NCBI GenBank assembly: GCA_037957365.1
Contig: JARHVA010000250.1
Coordinates: forward strand, 4,347,501-4,411,500
Length of the DNA stretch: 64,000 nt
Origin: Torreya grandis
Lineage: Eukaryota; Streptophyta; Pinopsida; Cupressales; Taxaceae
Direction of reading: 5' to 3'
Part shown: piece by piece, positions 10,832 to 22,249 of the stretch
Position numbering within the stretch: the first letter of the stretch is position 1
Layout of the letters: every line of letters starts with the position of its first letter
Notes under the pieces: generated by a model
Seen by the model: the letters and a program-made list of their open reading frames with translations, nothing else
Told to the model about the DNA's origin: nothing
Databases searched by the model: none
Translations under genes and position numbers: made by a program

Positions 10832-13800
10832 ATGGCAGCAGGTAGGTAACAGATGAAGATTGAATTAGAAATTTATCTAACTTCAGATAGTGAAGGAAGG
10901 GTCTTTAGAAACATAGAATTGGATTTAATAGCCTTGAATGTGCATGGAATCAAAAATTGGTCTAAATCATTCTTCTTTATAGAGGAGTTACAACTAATTT
11001 CCTAGGAAGAAAAGAGGAATGCTTCAATGTTCCAAAGACACAAGGATTTAGTATCAAATCAAATGGTAGGCCTTCATCATGTAGATACTAAACCAGAGGT
11101 AATGCATTGCATTGATCTTCTTGTGCCTATTTTTATTGACTATAGAATAGATGGAGAATGGATTATTCATGAAGGAAGTATCAAAAAAGTTGCATGCATA
11201 GCTCCCATGGCCTTTGAGACTTATTATAAGCTCCCTTTGCCTCATGTTGATCTCCCTTCCTTGATAGAATGGACAAATTCCAAAAACCTATATTCAATCC
11301 TCTCACCTTGGTTAATCCAAGGTTCCCATGTTTTTAGGACCTCAAATGGTGAGATTCCTATTACTCAATTTAGGTAAGGTTTTAGGGTAGCTATGACTTT
11401 ATTGAATAAATCCTTTTGTACCTCTTCTACTACTTATTTAAGTAAGGTTTGGGTACCCTATGTCTATTACATGTTGGAGCAAATCTTTACCCCTCCTATT
11501 GGAGACTTAATAAGTTTCATCTTGGCCAAACAATTTATAGACATCAAGAGAAATACCTCCAAGCAATTATTTATGATGTCTTACCTCTTAGATTTACTCC
11601 TAGCCTATATTAATTTCCTTGGCATTTGAAATTGGTCCCATGATGATAGATCTACCATTTCCAATCATTACTCCAAATTACATATTTTCAAATATAGGAA
11701 TCACATGCAATTCATATGTGATGGTATGTTCCTAGTAATTTTTGAGGCAATCATTGGTGTCCCTATGCACAGGCTTCATCCTCTAATCAAAAGACAAGTA
11801 GAGATAATGGGGGATGTGTGGTTCTATCCAGATTACAATATAATAAGGATAGAGGGAATCATGGTCCAACCATATAGATTGCCTATATATGTTCCCAGTA
11901 ATCTTGTAGAGTAAGAAATTGCTTATCAAATAATCCAAACTATGGATTGGCACTGTAAGAAGAATAAGAAAGCTCAGGTTCATCCCTTTTCACTGGACAT
12001 TGGTATAATTGTAATCAAAGATTGGAAATAGCTAGAGATCATGGTGGTGCACAAGAACTCTTTTAATTTTCAACTAGATGATCCTAAGATGTGGGACCCC
12101 AATGATAGAGTGGCTAACCATATTTGGGATAAAAAGGTCCCAAAGGTTGATTATAAACATCAACCAGGTGTGGGAGATGGTATTTACACAAAGGCAAGGA
12201 ACTTTGAACAAGTCTTGTCTAGGGTCAAAATCTATAACATAAATTTAGAACATAGGCTGGTCAGGGATAATGAACCTTTAGGAGAAATATGGTACTTACA
12301 TCCTTTATAGTAACACTTGTTGCCAGGACCATCTGGGACTACACATCAAGAACCACCTATTGAGGGACAATATTTTGAGCCTTGACAGGGAGAATTAACA
12401 AAGTCATCCCATATTGGGAAATCTGAGGATGTAGAGGGAAAAGGTAAAGCTATAATTGAAGAGTCTAGCATTGAGCAGAGACCTAGTGAAGGTCCCCAAA
12501 TTTAGGCATCCCCACCAAGGCCTTCTTCCCCAATAGAGGTTATTAGCAAATTGCTTTGGAAACTAGAGAAACAGTAGAAAGTGCCCTTATTAATATCATA
12601 GATTCTTATGGTTTAGATAAGGAAGAAGACCCATGTAAGGAAGTAGGCAAGGAATTGGTTACATTAGGTAGTGGAAAGAAATAGGAAGAATTAGCCTTAG
12701 TTCCTTTGGCTCCAAGAAAGAGGCCTAGGTTCACTTTCACTCACCTTACTAGTGAAATAAACCTCTTCAGTGATGAGAATCCTATTTATGGACTAGTCAT
12801 TATTGATTGGTTTATTCATGGGAAGCTACAAAAAACCCCATCTCTTTTTCCTTCACGAGCTTTGACTCAATTGAGCATAGGTGTTTAGGATAATGTCAAT
12901 CCTAGGATTAAAGATATGTTGAAAAAACAAGCAGAGAGAAGCATCCAAATTCTTCACAACAACGAAATACAATGGTTTGGTACCCCAAGAGCTTCTGAGA
13001 GTTTAAATGTAGAGATTCCTAAATAAAAACAAGTGAAATAACTTGACCCTCAAGTCCAATTTAATCTAGATACATCAACTCTTGAGAGAGTAGAGACAAA
13101 GAAAACTACTGTTGGTACTGAGGAGTTTACCTTTCAGAAGGTGGAACCATTTTTAGGCTTAACTCCTATTCTAGGGTAGGTAGTAGGGGAGCATCCTATT
13201 TTTCAAGAAGATGTAGCTAGTATGGTAATCGCCCAATCAGTAATGACCTTGGTTAGAGTTCAATGAATGAAGCAAAAAATTCTCAACTTGAAGAAAGAAA
13301 AGCAGGGTTTGGAAGCTCAGGTCCTCCTTTCAATTCCTAAGGATGTATTACAAGTTTTGAATATATCCTTGATGGATGCATTCAAGAATTTTAAAAACAT
13401 CGAGTCTAGATTGAGTGCTTTAGACCATCAAGCTAAGATGGCACAAGCTTGAATCACCCAATGGTAGAATTCTCAAGCTCAAATAAAGGAGCTCATCAAG
13501 GTGCATAAGACAAAGTAAGTATTGGACTTTGAGATTATCAAACTTAGACATCTAGACATCTTCACGGTAGTTTTGATAGATAAACAAAAGAGGATTTGAT
13601 CACCTAGAGCAATGATGTTAAAGACATCATCAAGAAATACATAGACTTGGTAAACCAAATTGAGAAACTTCTAGGGAATCTATTGTATAACCCTTCTCAA
13701 ACCACTATTATAGGCTCAATTGATGATGAAGAATTCAAGCATAGGGTTGGCACTCACATCCAAAGCATCAAAGATAGCAAAGGTCATTTAGCTAAGGATA

Positions 13801-13997
13801 ACTAGAAGACCCTTAATATCATTATTTTTGTAGGGAAACAAATTGTAGAAGCACAAAGTATCAAGGAACCTGTATCTTGGGCAGATAGTGAATTTGACAA
13901 GTTAGCAGATAAAGAAGAGGATTGTCTAATGAAGCCTACAGTGGATTTTGAGCTGATCAAGGAACAATACACCAAGGTGAAAGACATCCTCAGATAG
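10832..13997 (+). pseudogene. LTR-borne ORF, copy 1 (about 1,050 codons, unknown protein)
   Basis: I do not recognise this protein. The frame runs from ATG at 10832 (first in-frame ATG after the TATA box) to a stop at 13995-13997, with internal stops and small frameshifts. The N-terminal 550 or so codons look globular, with WIIHEGSIKKVACIAP, MAFETYYKLPLPHVDLPSL, LSPWLIQGSHVFR, MHRLHPLIKRQVEIMGDVWF and MWDPNDRVANHIWDKKVPK. The middle is Ser/Pro/Glu-rich and has a basic patch PRKRPRF near 12714-12734 that could be a nuclear signal. The C-terminal third is Lys/Glu/Leu-rich (MKQKILNLKKEKQGLEAQV, 13267 on) and probably coiled coil. It has no Gag knuckle, protease, RT or integrase motif. The sister copy at 23948 has mostly different lesions plus several shared stops. 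Confidence 0.8.
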
Positions 13998-14999
13998 GGC
14001 TAATTAAAGGGCCCACCAATGAAATTCTTAAGACAATTTTCTTTTTGTAAAGTATATGCTAGTCTATTATCATATACTCTTTCTTGTCACATTGACATGT
14101 GACCTTCCACATTGTATCTTTATATTAAGGATAGTTGTCCTTATTTGCATGTTCATGTTTTTTGAGTTAACTGGTTAACTGCCTATGTTTTTTATAAATA
14201 GGTAGATGGTTACCATTTGTGAGAGATATTTTTTAAGCAATTGATACAAGGAGAATTTAATATAACTAAGGAATTTTGAAAAGATTGTCTGGATAGTTTT
14301 CTTAAATGTCTATGTTATTTATCAATTGTGTAAATTCAAGTTGAATTTGAATGATTCTTCTTATTTTGAGTCAAATTTTTCATCATATGGTAGTTAATTT
14401 ATGTTGAATACTAGATTAACTATAAATATTTCAAGTATACTTCATTTTATTTGCTCTGCATTTGGATGTACTTATGTTATTCAGATCATAATAACAAACT
14501 TTTAAAGTAAACTTGGATCTTACTTATGATTCATACTATTCCTCTCAATCTTGCCTAATTTATGATGTAATTTGAGCTTATGTTGTTTTATAACATAAAT
14601 CGGTTTAATGTGTACTCAACATAATTTGAATCTTTTAATAATATTTGATATGAAAACCTGCAATCATGTCTCTTTCTTCATTACCCTTCTTTTTGCTTAT
14701 TTTTTATCAAGATTCACTCTAGCTTAAATATCATTATTAATAATCTTTTAGTTTAACTTTCAAGTCCTCAAAATTATTAAGTATTCAAATTTTATAGACC
14801 CTGGTGGCTCCCAACCACTAAATCAAATAAATATTGTGGATAGTTTTCATACTTTGCTTCTATTTCACCACAGATAATCACTGAATAGTCACAACCTGCA
14901 ACTCATGCCATGGATTCTCATAATCCTAAAATGAGAAGTGTTCTTCAAAACTAAGATCACCTGTGGTATAGTTTGAAGCATCAAAAGGAGAAGCTTTAT

Positions 15000-15016
15000 T
15001 GGCACTACAAGGAGGG
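15000..15016 (+). other. Possible primer binding site of the giant-LTR element
   Basis: TGGCACTACAAGGAGGG begins 16 bp after the LTR end at 14983. The TGGC start fits a tRNA 3' CCA end, but I cannot match it to a particular tRNA and the spacing is longer than usual, so this is tentative. Confidence 0.35.
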
Positions 15017-15568
15017 CCTCATTAAAGATACTTAAAATCTTTCAAATGTATTTGGTGAAAATATATCTACATTTTACATGATTATGTTTCTAATAGCATA
15101 AATCATGTAAAGATTAGTGACCTTTGTGTAAATATGGCTTTTATTGCTAAGAATTTATTAGTATTTAGAGTTAAGATAGGGTATTTTGTTCAAAATTGAC
15201 AATTCTTTGACAATAAGAGGTTCATTTGAGTCATAAGTTGTAAAGATTGGTCATCTTTGCATAATTTAGTGCATCTTTGCACTTGTTTAGTTAAATATTG
15301 ATGTCCTTTGTCCTTTTATGAACATTTTTTTATAAATTAAGCTTAGTGTGCATATTATTTGTTCTTTCTATGGAAATTAATGTGTTACACTTTATTTTAA
15401 AATAGGATCCTTAATCTTCAAGCTAGAATTACCAAGGATTAGGACTAGATCACATTCAGAGACTAGAGAACCCTTGCTCTAACTCAAAATTCACAGAAGG
15501 ACTAGAAAATATAGAGGAAGACATAGGGATTCTAAATATTTACCATCATCACCTTTGTAAGGATTTTT
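15017..15568 (+). other. Untranslated leader before gag
   Basis: About 550 bp with no reading frame or domain between the candidate primer site and gag. Nothing else seen. Confidence 0.4.
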
Positions 15569-16786
15569 GTGTTTGATCTTCATCCAAGCATGGCATGGCT
15601 TGGAAATTCCCCTATCAATATACTAGGAATGATTCATGATTTACCACATAATCTTAAAACATATTTACCAATATTTAGTCCAACTAGAATTATGACTACT
15701 GAAGAACATATTAAATCTTTCAAAGCTACATTAAGATTATTAAATGTTATTCATGAATATGTATCTTATAGGTTTTTCCTATTTACATTCAAAGATGTTG
15801 CATATGAATGGTTCCTTAATCTGCCTAACAATTGTATTATCTCATGGAATAACTTTGACACAATTTTCATTGATCAATTTGGAAAGATCATAATCTCTTG
15901 TGTCATCTATCATCAATGTATAACTATTATGAGAGATACAAGTGAACCTATTAGGTCCTTTAATGCTAGGTTCCAAAATATGTTTAGTTGGACCATGGAT
16001 CCATATAAACCTAATAAAGCTTTGGCTTTGGAGGTTTATAAAGATGTTGTTGACCCCATGACTTCTATATTTATAAAGAGATCCCTTCCACTTATTATCA
16101 CATTGGCTCAAGTCTATTCTGAAGCAATGGTTATTAGCGACCAAATGCAACCCCAAGGATAGATGGCTTATTCTATCCCAAATGTTAATCCTCAAATGCT
16201 TGCATTAAACCTTTTCTTAAATAATAATCAAAATAATCCAGAATTAAACCAATTTCTCGATTTGAATGTGTTTCCTACTAGTCAGGCTACCCCTAATCAA
16301 AATTTAGGTTTCTTAAGCCATAAAGTTACCAATGGATTTCATGACAATGACTAGAAGGCTTTAGTGCCTATCAATGACATTAAAAGTAACCAAGGTCAAA
16401 ATGTTGAGGTTCCAAAAAATGAGAATGATTCTATATTAAAAATGGTATAGAAAATTAGCACTGATTTTTTGCAATTGCAAAAACAAGTTGGTAATGCTAA
16501 TGACAATTCTGGAAGGAACTTCACTTTTCAAAAGTTTAACAAGCTTGAAAATAGGTTTCAGAATGACAATTTCTACAATAACAAAGCTAATGAGCCTTCC
16601 TCTAGAAAAAAGAATATGGATATAAACCTCACTGATATTGCCTTACCAGATTACTATAGGGTGCATGCTACTTCTAAGCATGGTGAGATTGATTGCATTG
16701 AGTTTTGTAAAGCTTTTGAAGCTTTTCAAGAACTTGACACATTTGAAGTGGTTCCAAACAAACATTGTTTCTACAAATTCTTTTGA
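15569..16786 (+). pseudogene. Gag polyprotein (Retrotrans_gag), broken
   Basis: Capsid precursor of the giant-LTR element. The Retrotrans_gag core is clear at about residues 45-150: FKDVAYEWFLNLPNN, SWNNFDTIFIDQFG, EPIRSFNARFQNMF. The frame continues in one phase to 16786 through four in-frame stops (after MQPQG, after FHDND, in KMV*KI, and the end). It contains Asn/Gln-rich linkers (16163-16600). The sequence YRVHATSKHGEIDC (16654-16695) has exact CX2CX4HX4C spacing with the first two Cys replaced by Tyr and His, probably a decayed zinc knuckle. Start Met at 15569 is the first in a frame that reads straight into the domain. Confidence 0.88.
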
Positions 16787-16937
16787 ATCTAAACCATTTG
16801 ACCAAGTGCATATGGTGGAAAATTTTCAATTCCTTTTTCAAGAGGATAATGAGCCCAAAAATATTTTTGAGGAGATTTGAGCATTCCAATAATTTTTGAA
16901 GACATATCCTCTGAGAAATAGGGAACAAAAATAACCA

Positions 16938-17642
16938 TTGACTACTTATACCCCTCCTAAAAATTATGGAACCCCTCCTAACAATTATGGAACCCCTCCA
17001 AAAACTGTATCAAAGAATAATCCTGAACCCCCTAGAGGAAGTTCTTCTAAGCTAATTGTTGATCCTCCAAGCAAAACTAGCTACAATATTGTGGAGGATA
17101 TGAAAAGGATTAAATCTAATATCACTCTACATGAGTTAACTCAGATCAAAGAACAAAGATACTTACTCTTAGAATCTTTGTCCAAGAAATTAGGGAAGGC
17201 CCCTAAGAATGATAGTGCAAATGTAATTACTCAAGTAAAGAAAGTAGAGCCTCCACCTTTTTTAATAATAGTTAGGATATTTGGGAAGAACATTCATAAC
17301 TATCTTTTAGATTCTAGAGCTTCAACCAACATTATCCCTATTGGGATATGTGAATAACTTCTGTTAACTCTAATCCAGTCTGATAGGGTAATCACTCAAT
17401 TGGATAAATCCAAAGTTAAGGTTATAGGAGAATTATTGAATGTGCATATACAACTAGCTAGTGAACCAAGGGTTCAAAAATTCATTGATATCCAAGTGGT
17501 AGAAATGCCTAGTGCTTATGGATTGCTTTTGAGTAGAGAATGGACTAAGGATTTAAATGGATATATGTCTATCAATTTCTCGCACTTATGGCTTCCTTGG
17601 AAATGTGTGCCAAATCAAATAAGAGTGGAAAGGGAACCTTAA
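16938..17642 (+). pseudogene. Aspartic protease region, broken
   Basis: This segment processes the polyprotein. After a Pro/Asn-rich spacer with three short repeats of the type NYGTPP (16950-17010) come ITLHELTQIKEQR and the protease active site LLDSRASTNIIP (17304-17339), where the usual DSGAS has Gly changed to Arg, which would kill catalysis. The second lobe follows at 17400-17600 (VKVIGELLNVHIQLA, AYGLLLSREWTKDL). A stop at 17355-17357 splits it. The phase differs from gag, so a frameshift lies between 16786 and 16938. Gag-protease spacing is normal for Tat and Athila elements. Confidence 0.85.
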
Positions 17643-17689
17643 ATGAAACACATGATAATAAAATATAATGTTGTTAATGAAAGTGTAAA

Positions 17690-18653
17690 TTTCTTGGATT
17701 CTAATTTTTGAGTTTTTACTTTGGAAATTACAAAAGAACCAATTTCTAAGAGTTCTCAAATTCTTGGTTTGTGGAAGTTATACATTGATGGTGCCAAGTG
17801 TAAATTGGGATCAGGAGCTGGTATTGTATTGATAGATCCTTCAAAAAATCAATACCATGTAGCTTATAAGTTATAATTCCCTTGCACCAATAATTTAGCT
17901 GAGTATGAGGCTCTCATACTTAGATTGTAATTTGCCACTAAACACAAGGTTAAGGAGATCCTTGTCTATGGAGACTCTAAACTTGTCGTTAACCAAGTGA
18001 GGAGTACATATTAGTATAAATTATCTTAATTAAAAAGATATAAGTTTAGGGTGTGGGACTTGATCGAATCTTTTGATGCCTTCAATATCTTGGTTGTTTC
18101 AAGAGAAGTAAAAGTTGTTGATGAGCTTGCCTCTGTTGTAGCTAACCTCATGCCTAATCATGATTATAAAAGCATTAGTATTGAGCTAGTACCATGTCCT
18201 TCAATTCTTGATAATGTAAATCATTTCCAATTTTTCAATGATGATCAACAAATCATAGATTTCTTAACTAATTCTAGAGATTTTGAAGCTCACATTATTG
18301 ATGAAATTGATGAAACTTCTCATGAGAAGGAACTTAATGATAGAATCATCCAATTAAGTGACAATAAGATACTTAACAGGATGATTTCACTGGAAATACT
18401 ATTTTATCTTGACAAGATTTTTGAGGCAACTAACCAACCTAAGGTAAATGGTATAGATTATCATGTGACAAACCTTGGTCCACATGATCAGCCCCAAATG
18501 GTAAATATAGGGAAGGCTTGCACTGAAATGGAAAAAATAAAAACTAGAGAGTTGCTTCCAAAATACAAGGATGTAATTGCTTGGTCTTATGAAGATTTGA
18601 ATATTTGGCCCAAGAGTCATTACTCATACTATACCTCTTCAAGAAGGTTGTAA
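17690..18653 (+). pseudogene. Archaeal-type RNase H domain and linker, upstream of RT
   Basis: Archaeal-type RNase H (aRNH) is an extra RNase H found in Tat-group elements. From 17772 the frame reads WKLYIDGAKCKLGSGAGIVL, then TNNLAEYEALIL, VYGDSKLVVNQVR and VVDELA, supplying the catalytic D, E, D, D set (17787, about 17898, 17971, 18120). The single frame runs on to 18653 with stops only before 18051, ending in YKDVIAWSYEDLN, the typical lead-in to the RT. The domain sits before the RT, not between RNase H and integrase. I believe some other plant Tat polyproteins share this order, but I could not check. Confidence 0.85.
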
Positions 18654-19407
18654 AGCTTTTAGATAGAAGCAAAGGCTAGTCAACCTTGTTTTAGAACCCA
18701 TGATTTTTAAAGAAGTCAAAAAATTGTTAGATGTAAGGATAGTGTTTCCTATTAGACATTCCACTTGGGGGGCAAACCTAGTCCCAATCAGAAAAAATAA
18801 TGGAGAAATAAGATTGTGCATAGATTTTAAGAATCTGAATAGAGCATTTGAAAAGGATAATTATCCTTTACCTTCTCTAGACCAGGTTATCCAAACTATT
18901 TTAAGATATTCCATGATGTCTTTTTTGGATGGATTTTCTAGATATACCCAGGTGCTTGTTGCTCCAGAAGATAGGATGAAAATAGCTTTTACTACTAAAT
19001 GGGGAACATATGCTTATAAGAGAATGCCTTTTGGATTAATTAATGTAGGGGTAACTTTTCAAAGGGACATGGATCATGATTTTCAAGGCTTAGTGTTCAA
19101 GTGTATCATCATATATATGGATGATCTTACAGTATTTTCTAGAAATAGAGAGGAACGTTTCACAAATTTAAGACAAGTTTTTGATAGATGCAGAAAGTAT
19201 GGTGTATCTCTTAATCCCAAGAAAAGTATATTCTATGTCACTAAAGGAAAATTGTTAGGATATGTCATTAATAAAGATGGGATTTTTATAGATCCTGATA
19301 TAGTAGAGGCCATCTCTAAAATTAGGTTTCCCAAAAATCAAAAAGAACTTAAGTCATTCTTTGGCAACATTAATTTTGTGAAGAAGTTTATTTCAGGGTT
19401 TGCTTAG
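18654..19407 (+). pseudogene. Ty3/gypsy reverse transcriptase, broken
   Basis: Copies element RNA into DNA. From 18700: LLDVRIVFPIRHSTWGANLV, NNGEIRLCIDFKNLNRA, MSFLDGFSRYTQVLV, TTKWGTYAYKRMPFGL, then catalytic YMDD at residues 139-142 (19114-19125), LNPKKSIF and KLLGYVINKDG. The catalytic core is uninterrupted for 235 codons, the best-preserved coding stretch in the window. It is preceded by a frameshift near 18654 and ended by a stop at 19405. Confidence 0.93.
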
Positions 19408-19892
19408 ACTGTCAAACCTTTGAATGATATGCTTAAGAAAGATGCTATAATTTCTTGGAATGAAGAAACTAAGAAGGCCTTTGCTAAAATTAATAAGGCA
19501 ATCACTAAAGCTCTAGTTCTCATAAGTCCTGATTTCTAAAAGATTTCTATCTATATTCATTTGCTTCTGAGCATACTATAAATGCAGTGTTAACTCAAAA
19601 GGTTGACGAAAATGACCATCCCATAGATTTCATGAGCACCAACTTCAAAAATGTAGAAGTGAATAATTCTATGATTGATAAGCAAGCTTATGCATTGGTA
19701 AAGGCAGTAAAAAAATTTAGACATTACCTCCTTAGAAATAAGGTACATGCCATATTATCTTATCCTACTACAAAGCTTATGTTGAGTCAGAATGAGCTTG
19801 GAGAAAGAAGAGGCAAGTGGATGGAAATTTTACAAGAATATGATATAGAGATGAAAATAGCCAAATTAGTGAAATTTCAAGGTTTAGTTTAG
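19408..19892 (+). pseudogene. Gypsy RNase H, broken
   Basis: The connection (PLNDMLKKDA, ISWNEETKKAF) continues from the RT in the old phase. A frameshift near 19540-19590 is followed by VLTQKVDENDHPIDFMS, DKQAYALVKAVKKFRHYL and ELGERRGKWMEILQEYD, characteristic of the standard RNase H of Tat and Athila elements. With the upstream archaeal-type domain this gives a dual RNase H element. Confidence 0.9.
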
Positions 19893-20039
19893 ATGATCAC
19901 TAGTATTAATCCAAAATGCCATGTCATGTAAATAGATCAACAAAACTTCCAACCCAATGAGTGGTATGACTCTATTATCCATTTAATTGTCAATGGTGTT
20001 TATCCCCTAGGATTTATAAGAGAACATAAGAGAGCCTTG

Positions 20040-21241
20040 AGGGTAAAATTAGCTCATTACCTCATCAAGAATTGAGTCTTGTATAGGAGAAACTTTGAGG
20101 AATTTATCTAAGATGTGTGTCCAAGGAAGAAGCAACTTGGATTATGACTACTTTCCATGAGAAGTTAGGAAGTGGATAGCATTCAAGAAGAACCATAGCT
20201 CACAAGATTCTTAGGGCTAGATATTATTGGCCCAACCTCTTCAAATATGATTATAAGCATGTAAGGGAGTGTCATTCATGCCATATTTCTAGCACAAAGG
20301 AGCCAAAGGTCGTTATACCTTTACAACCTGTGATGGTGGATAAACCTTTTGCATAATGGGGATTAGACTTTATAGGATAAATCAACCCTAATTATTATAA
20401 AGGTCAAAATTATGTCCTAACTACTAAAAATTATTGTACTATTTAGACTAAGGTAGTAGCCACTAAGTAATGCAAAATAAAGGAGGTGATTAATTTCCTA
20501 GAGGAAAATATTTGTACTAGATTTGGAAACCCAGTTTCTTTGGTTTGTGACAATGGATCTACATTAATTTATATTGAAATGATAGAATGGGATTATGACC
20601 AAGGCATTACACTTAAGTTTTCTTCTAATCAATACCCTTAAGGAAATGGTATTTTTGAATCCACAAACAAAAATATGATGAAAGCTATCAAGAAATCTGC
20701 TAAAAATAGACCTAGAACATGGCATACAATTCTTAAGTTTTCATTATGGGTAGACCGAATCAAGATCAAACAAGCTCTAAAGACCTCACAATTTTTGTTG
20801 GTATATGGTCAAGAACCCATCTTTCCCATAACCTTGAATTTACCTAGGTTTAAATTCATGCAGGAATACATAGAAGACAGTCAGGAACTTGCTAATTCTT
20901 AGCTGTTAGACATTATTCAAATGGAAGATGCCAGAGAAAAGGCATTTATAGACTTTAGTAGGCACCAATCAACTGTGAAAAGATGGTTTGATAAAATATC
21001 TAAACTAAAGGTGTTTAGGTAGGGATATCTAGTCCTTCTTTGGGACAAAGCATCAGAACCTAAAGGCAAACATGGTAAATTTACCCCTTTATGGATTGGC
21101 CTGTACAAAATTTCAAAAATCTTGGGCAACAATACTTTCAAGTTGAAAGATCTCCAAGGAGTAGAGTTCACGCTACCTACTAATGGACAATATATAAAAC
21201 ATTACTTTGTTGTTGTCCCACCAGGGGTCTTCATGGAATAA
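20040..21241 (+). pseudogene. Integrase, broken
   Basis: Inserts the cDNA. The zinc domain is seen as AHKILRARYYWPNLF followed by HVRECHSCHIS (about 20200-20285, HHCC type). The core has D in WGLDFIG (about 20360), D in VCDNGS (about 20550) and E in GIFESTNKNMM (about 20655). The C-terminal part gives KRWFDKISKLKVF, LWDKASEPKGKHGKF and NNTFKLKDLQG (20980-21160), then a likely end at 21239-21241. At least eight stops and a frameshift around 20640 are present. No chromodomain follows. Confidence 0.88.
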
Positions 21242-22249
21242 ATGTGTAAGATTGTTAAAGTTAGAGTAGGTAGGCTAGTTAGTTTCTTTTCTTGCTTTTT
21301 TTTGTTTTTTTCCTTTTCTCGTTGGGTTTGTATATATTTGTTTGTTTATGTTTTGTTCTCCTTTCTTGCTTGGTGGTATTCCTTATTTGTGGTATAATCT
21401 TGTGGTATTATTATTTATTTGAAAATTTCTTAAGAGAATGTGGATGAATTTTACAAAAGGTGAACATCAGGTCACAAAAAAGTATCATGAAGAAACTAAT
21501 GGCACTGGTATAGATTGGTATACAAACTCAATGTCCTACAAAGATTTAAATCTTATTATAAATTAAAACTTGGTTTTAAGAAGAATCATATGTATATGAT
21601 GTGATTTTAGTTTGTTAACTCATATTCATGCTTACACTTAAAACATATCCTTGTCATGAACTCAAGCTTCAATTAAAGGAGATTATCCTAAGGCCAGAAC
21701 ATTTGATCAAATCCCTAAACTAGGCTAATCTAGTTCCCAACCTTTGTTGGAAGCAAAAAATGATGATAAAAAAAATCTTGTTGTCAAATCAAAAGCTTTT
21801 GAAGCAAAGTTGATTCAGGTAATCTCCATCGAGGCTATAGACGTCTAGCTGGCAGTGGAGCAAGACCTTGAGTGGAATCAAAGGTATCTCTATTAAGGCT
21901 ATAGATGCTTGACTGGTAACAAAGAAATGCCCAAGCCTCCCTTGAACTAAGAGTTTTTATTCTCAAAGAATATCTAAAATACTCAAAATCAAATGAAATG
22001 GACCAAAAGGACATGAATCCAGATGTTGTTTCTTAAAGTTCATAACAAATAGTAAGTGGAATCAAAGCACACACTACATTTTTATGTTCTAATATCTAAG
22101 TTCAGATTTTATACATAAGGAGCCTATTTCAATTTAAAGTTGATTTAGGAAAGAGCATATGTCTAAATGGGATATAGAGTTCATGTACAAGTTTAAACTA
22201 GAGTCTTGTGTTCTAACATATTGTTATGTTGCCCCTATGAGTCACCATT
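21242..22249 (+). other. 3' non-coding segment before the 3' LTR, with a two-copy repeat
   Basis: About 1 kb with no domain. At 21818-21935 two imperfect 60-65 bp copies lie in tandem (GGTAATCTCCATCGAGGC and GGTATCTCTATTAAGGC starts, both followed by TATAGA). There is no purine-rich tract directly before the LTR at 22250; the bases there read CCTATGAGTCACCATT. Confidence 0.55.

Larger units (their letters stand above)
9144..14983 (+). repeat. 5' giant LTR (5.84 kb)
   Basis: It aligns along its whole length with 22250-28095. It starts TGTTGAGACC at the LINE junction and ends at GCATCA, after which the two copies diverge (internal leader here, LINE there). The inferred order is: U3 about 1.6 kb containing short repeats; a TATA box at 10719; an ORF of about 1,050 codons at 10832-13997; and about 1 kb of AT-rich tail. 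Plant gypsy LTRs are mostly 0.3-5 kb, so both the size and the ORF content are unusual. Confidence 0.92.

Noticed and set aside
11054..11245. Minus-strand ORFs within the LTR gene (also 11783-11983 and 13802-13987)
   Set aside because: Antisense shadows of the plus-strand LTR ORF; no independent motif.
22160..22180. GGGATATAGAG as polypurine tract of the giant-LTR element
   Set aside because: It lies 70-90 bp before the LTR, too far to prime at the LTR edge.
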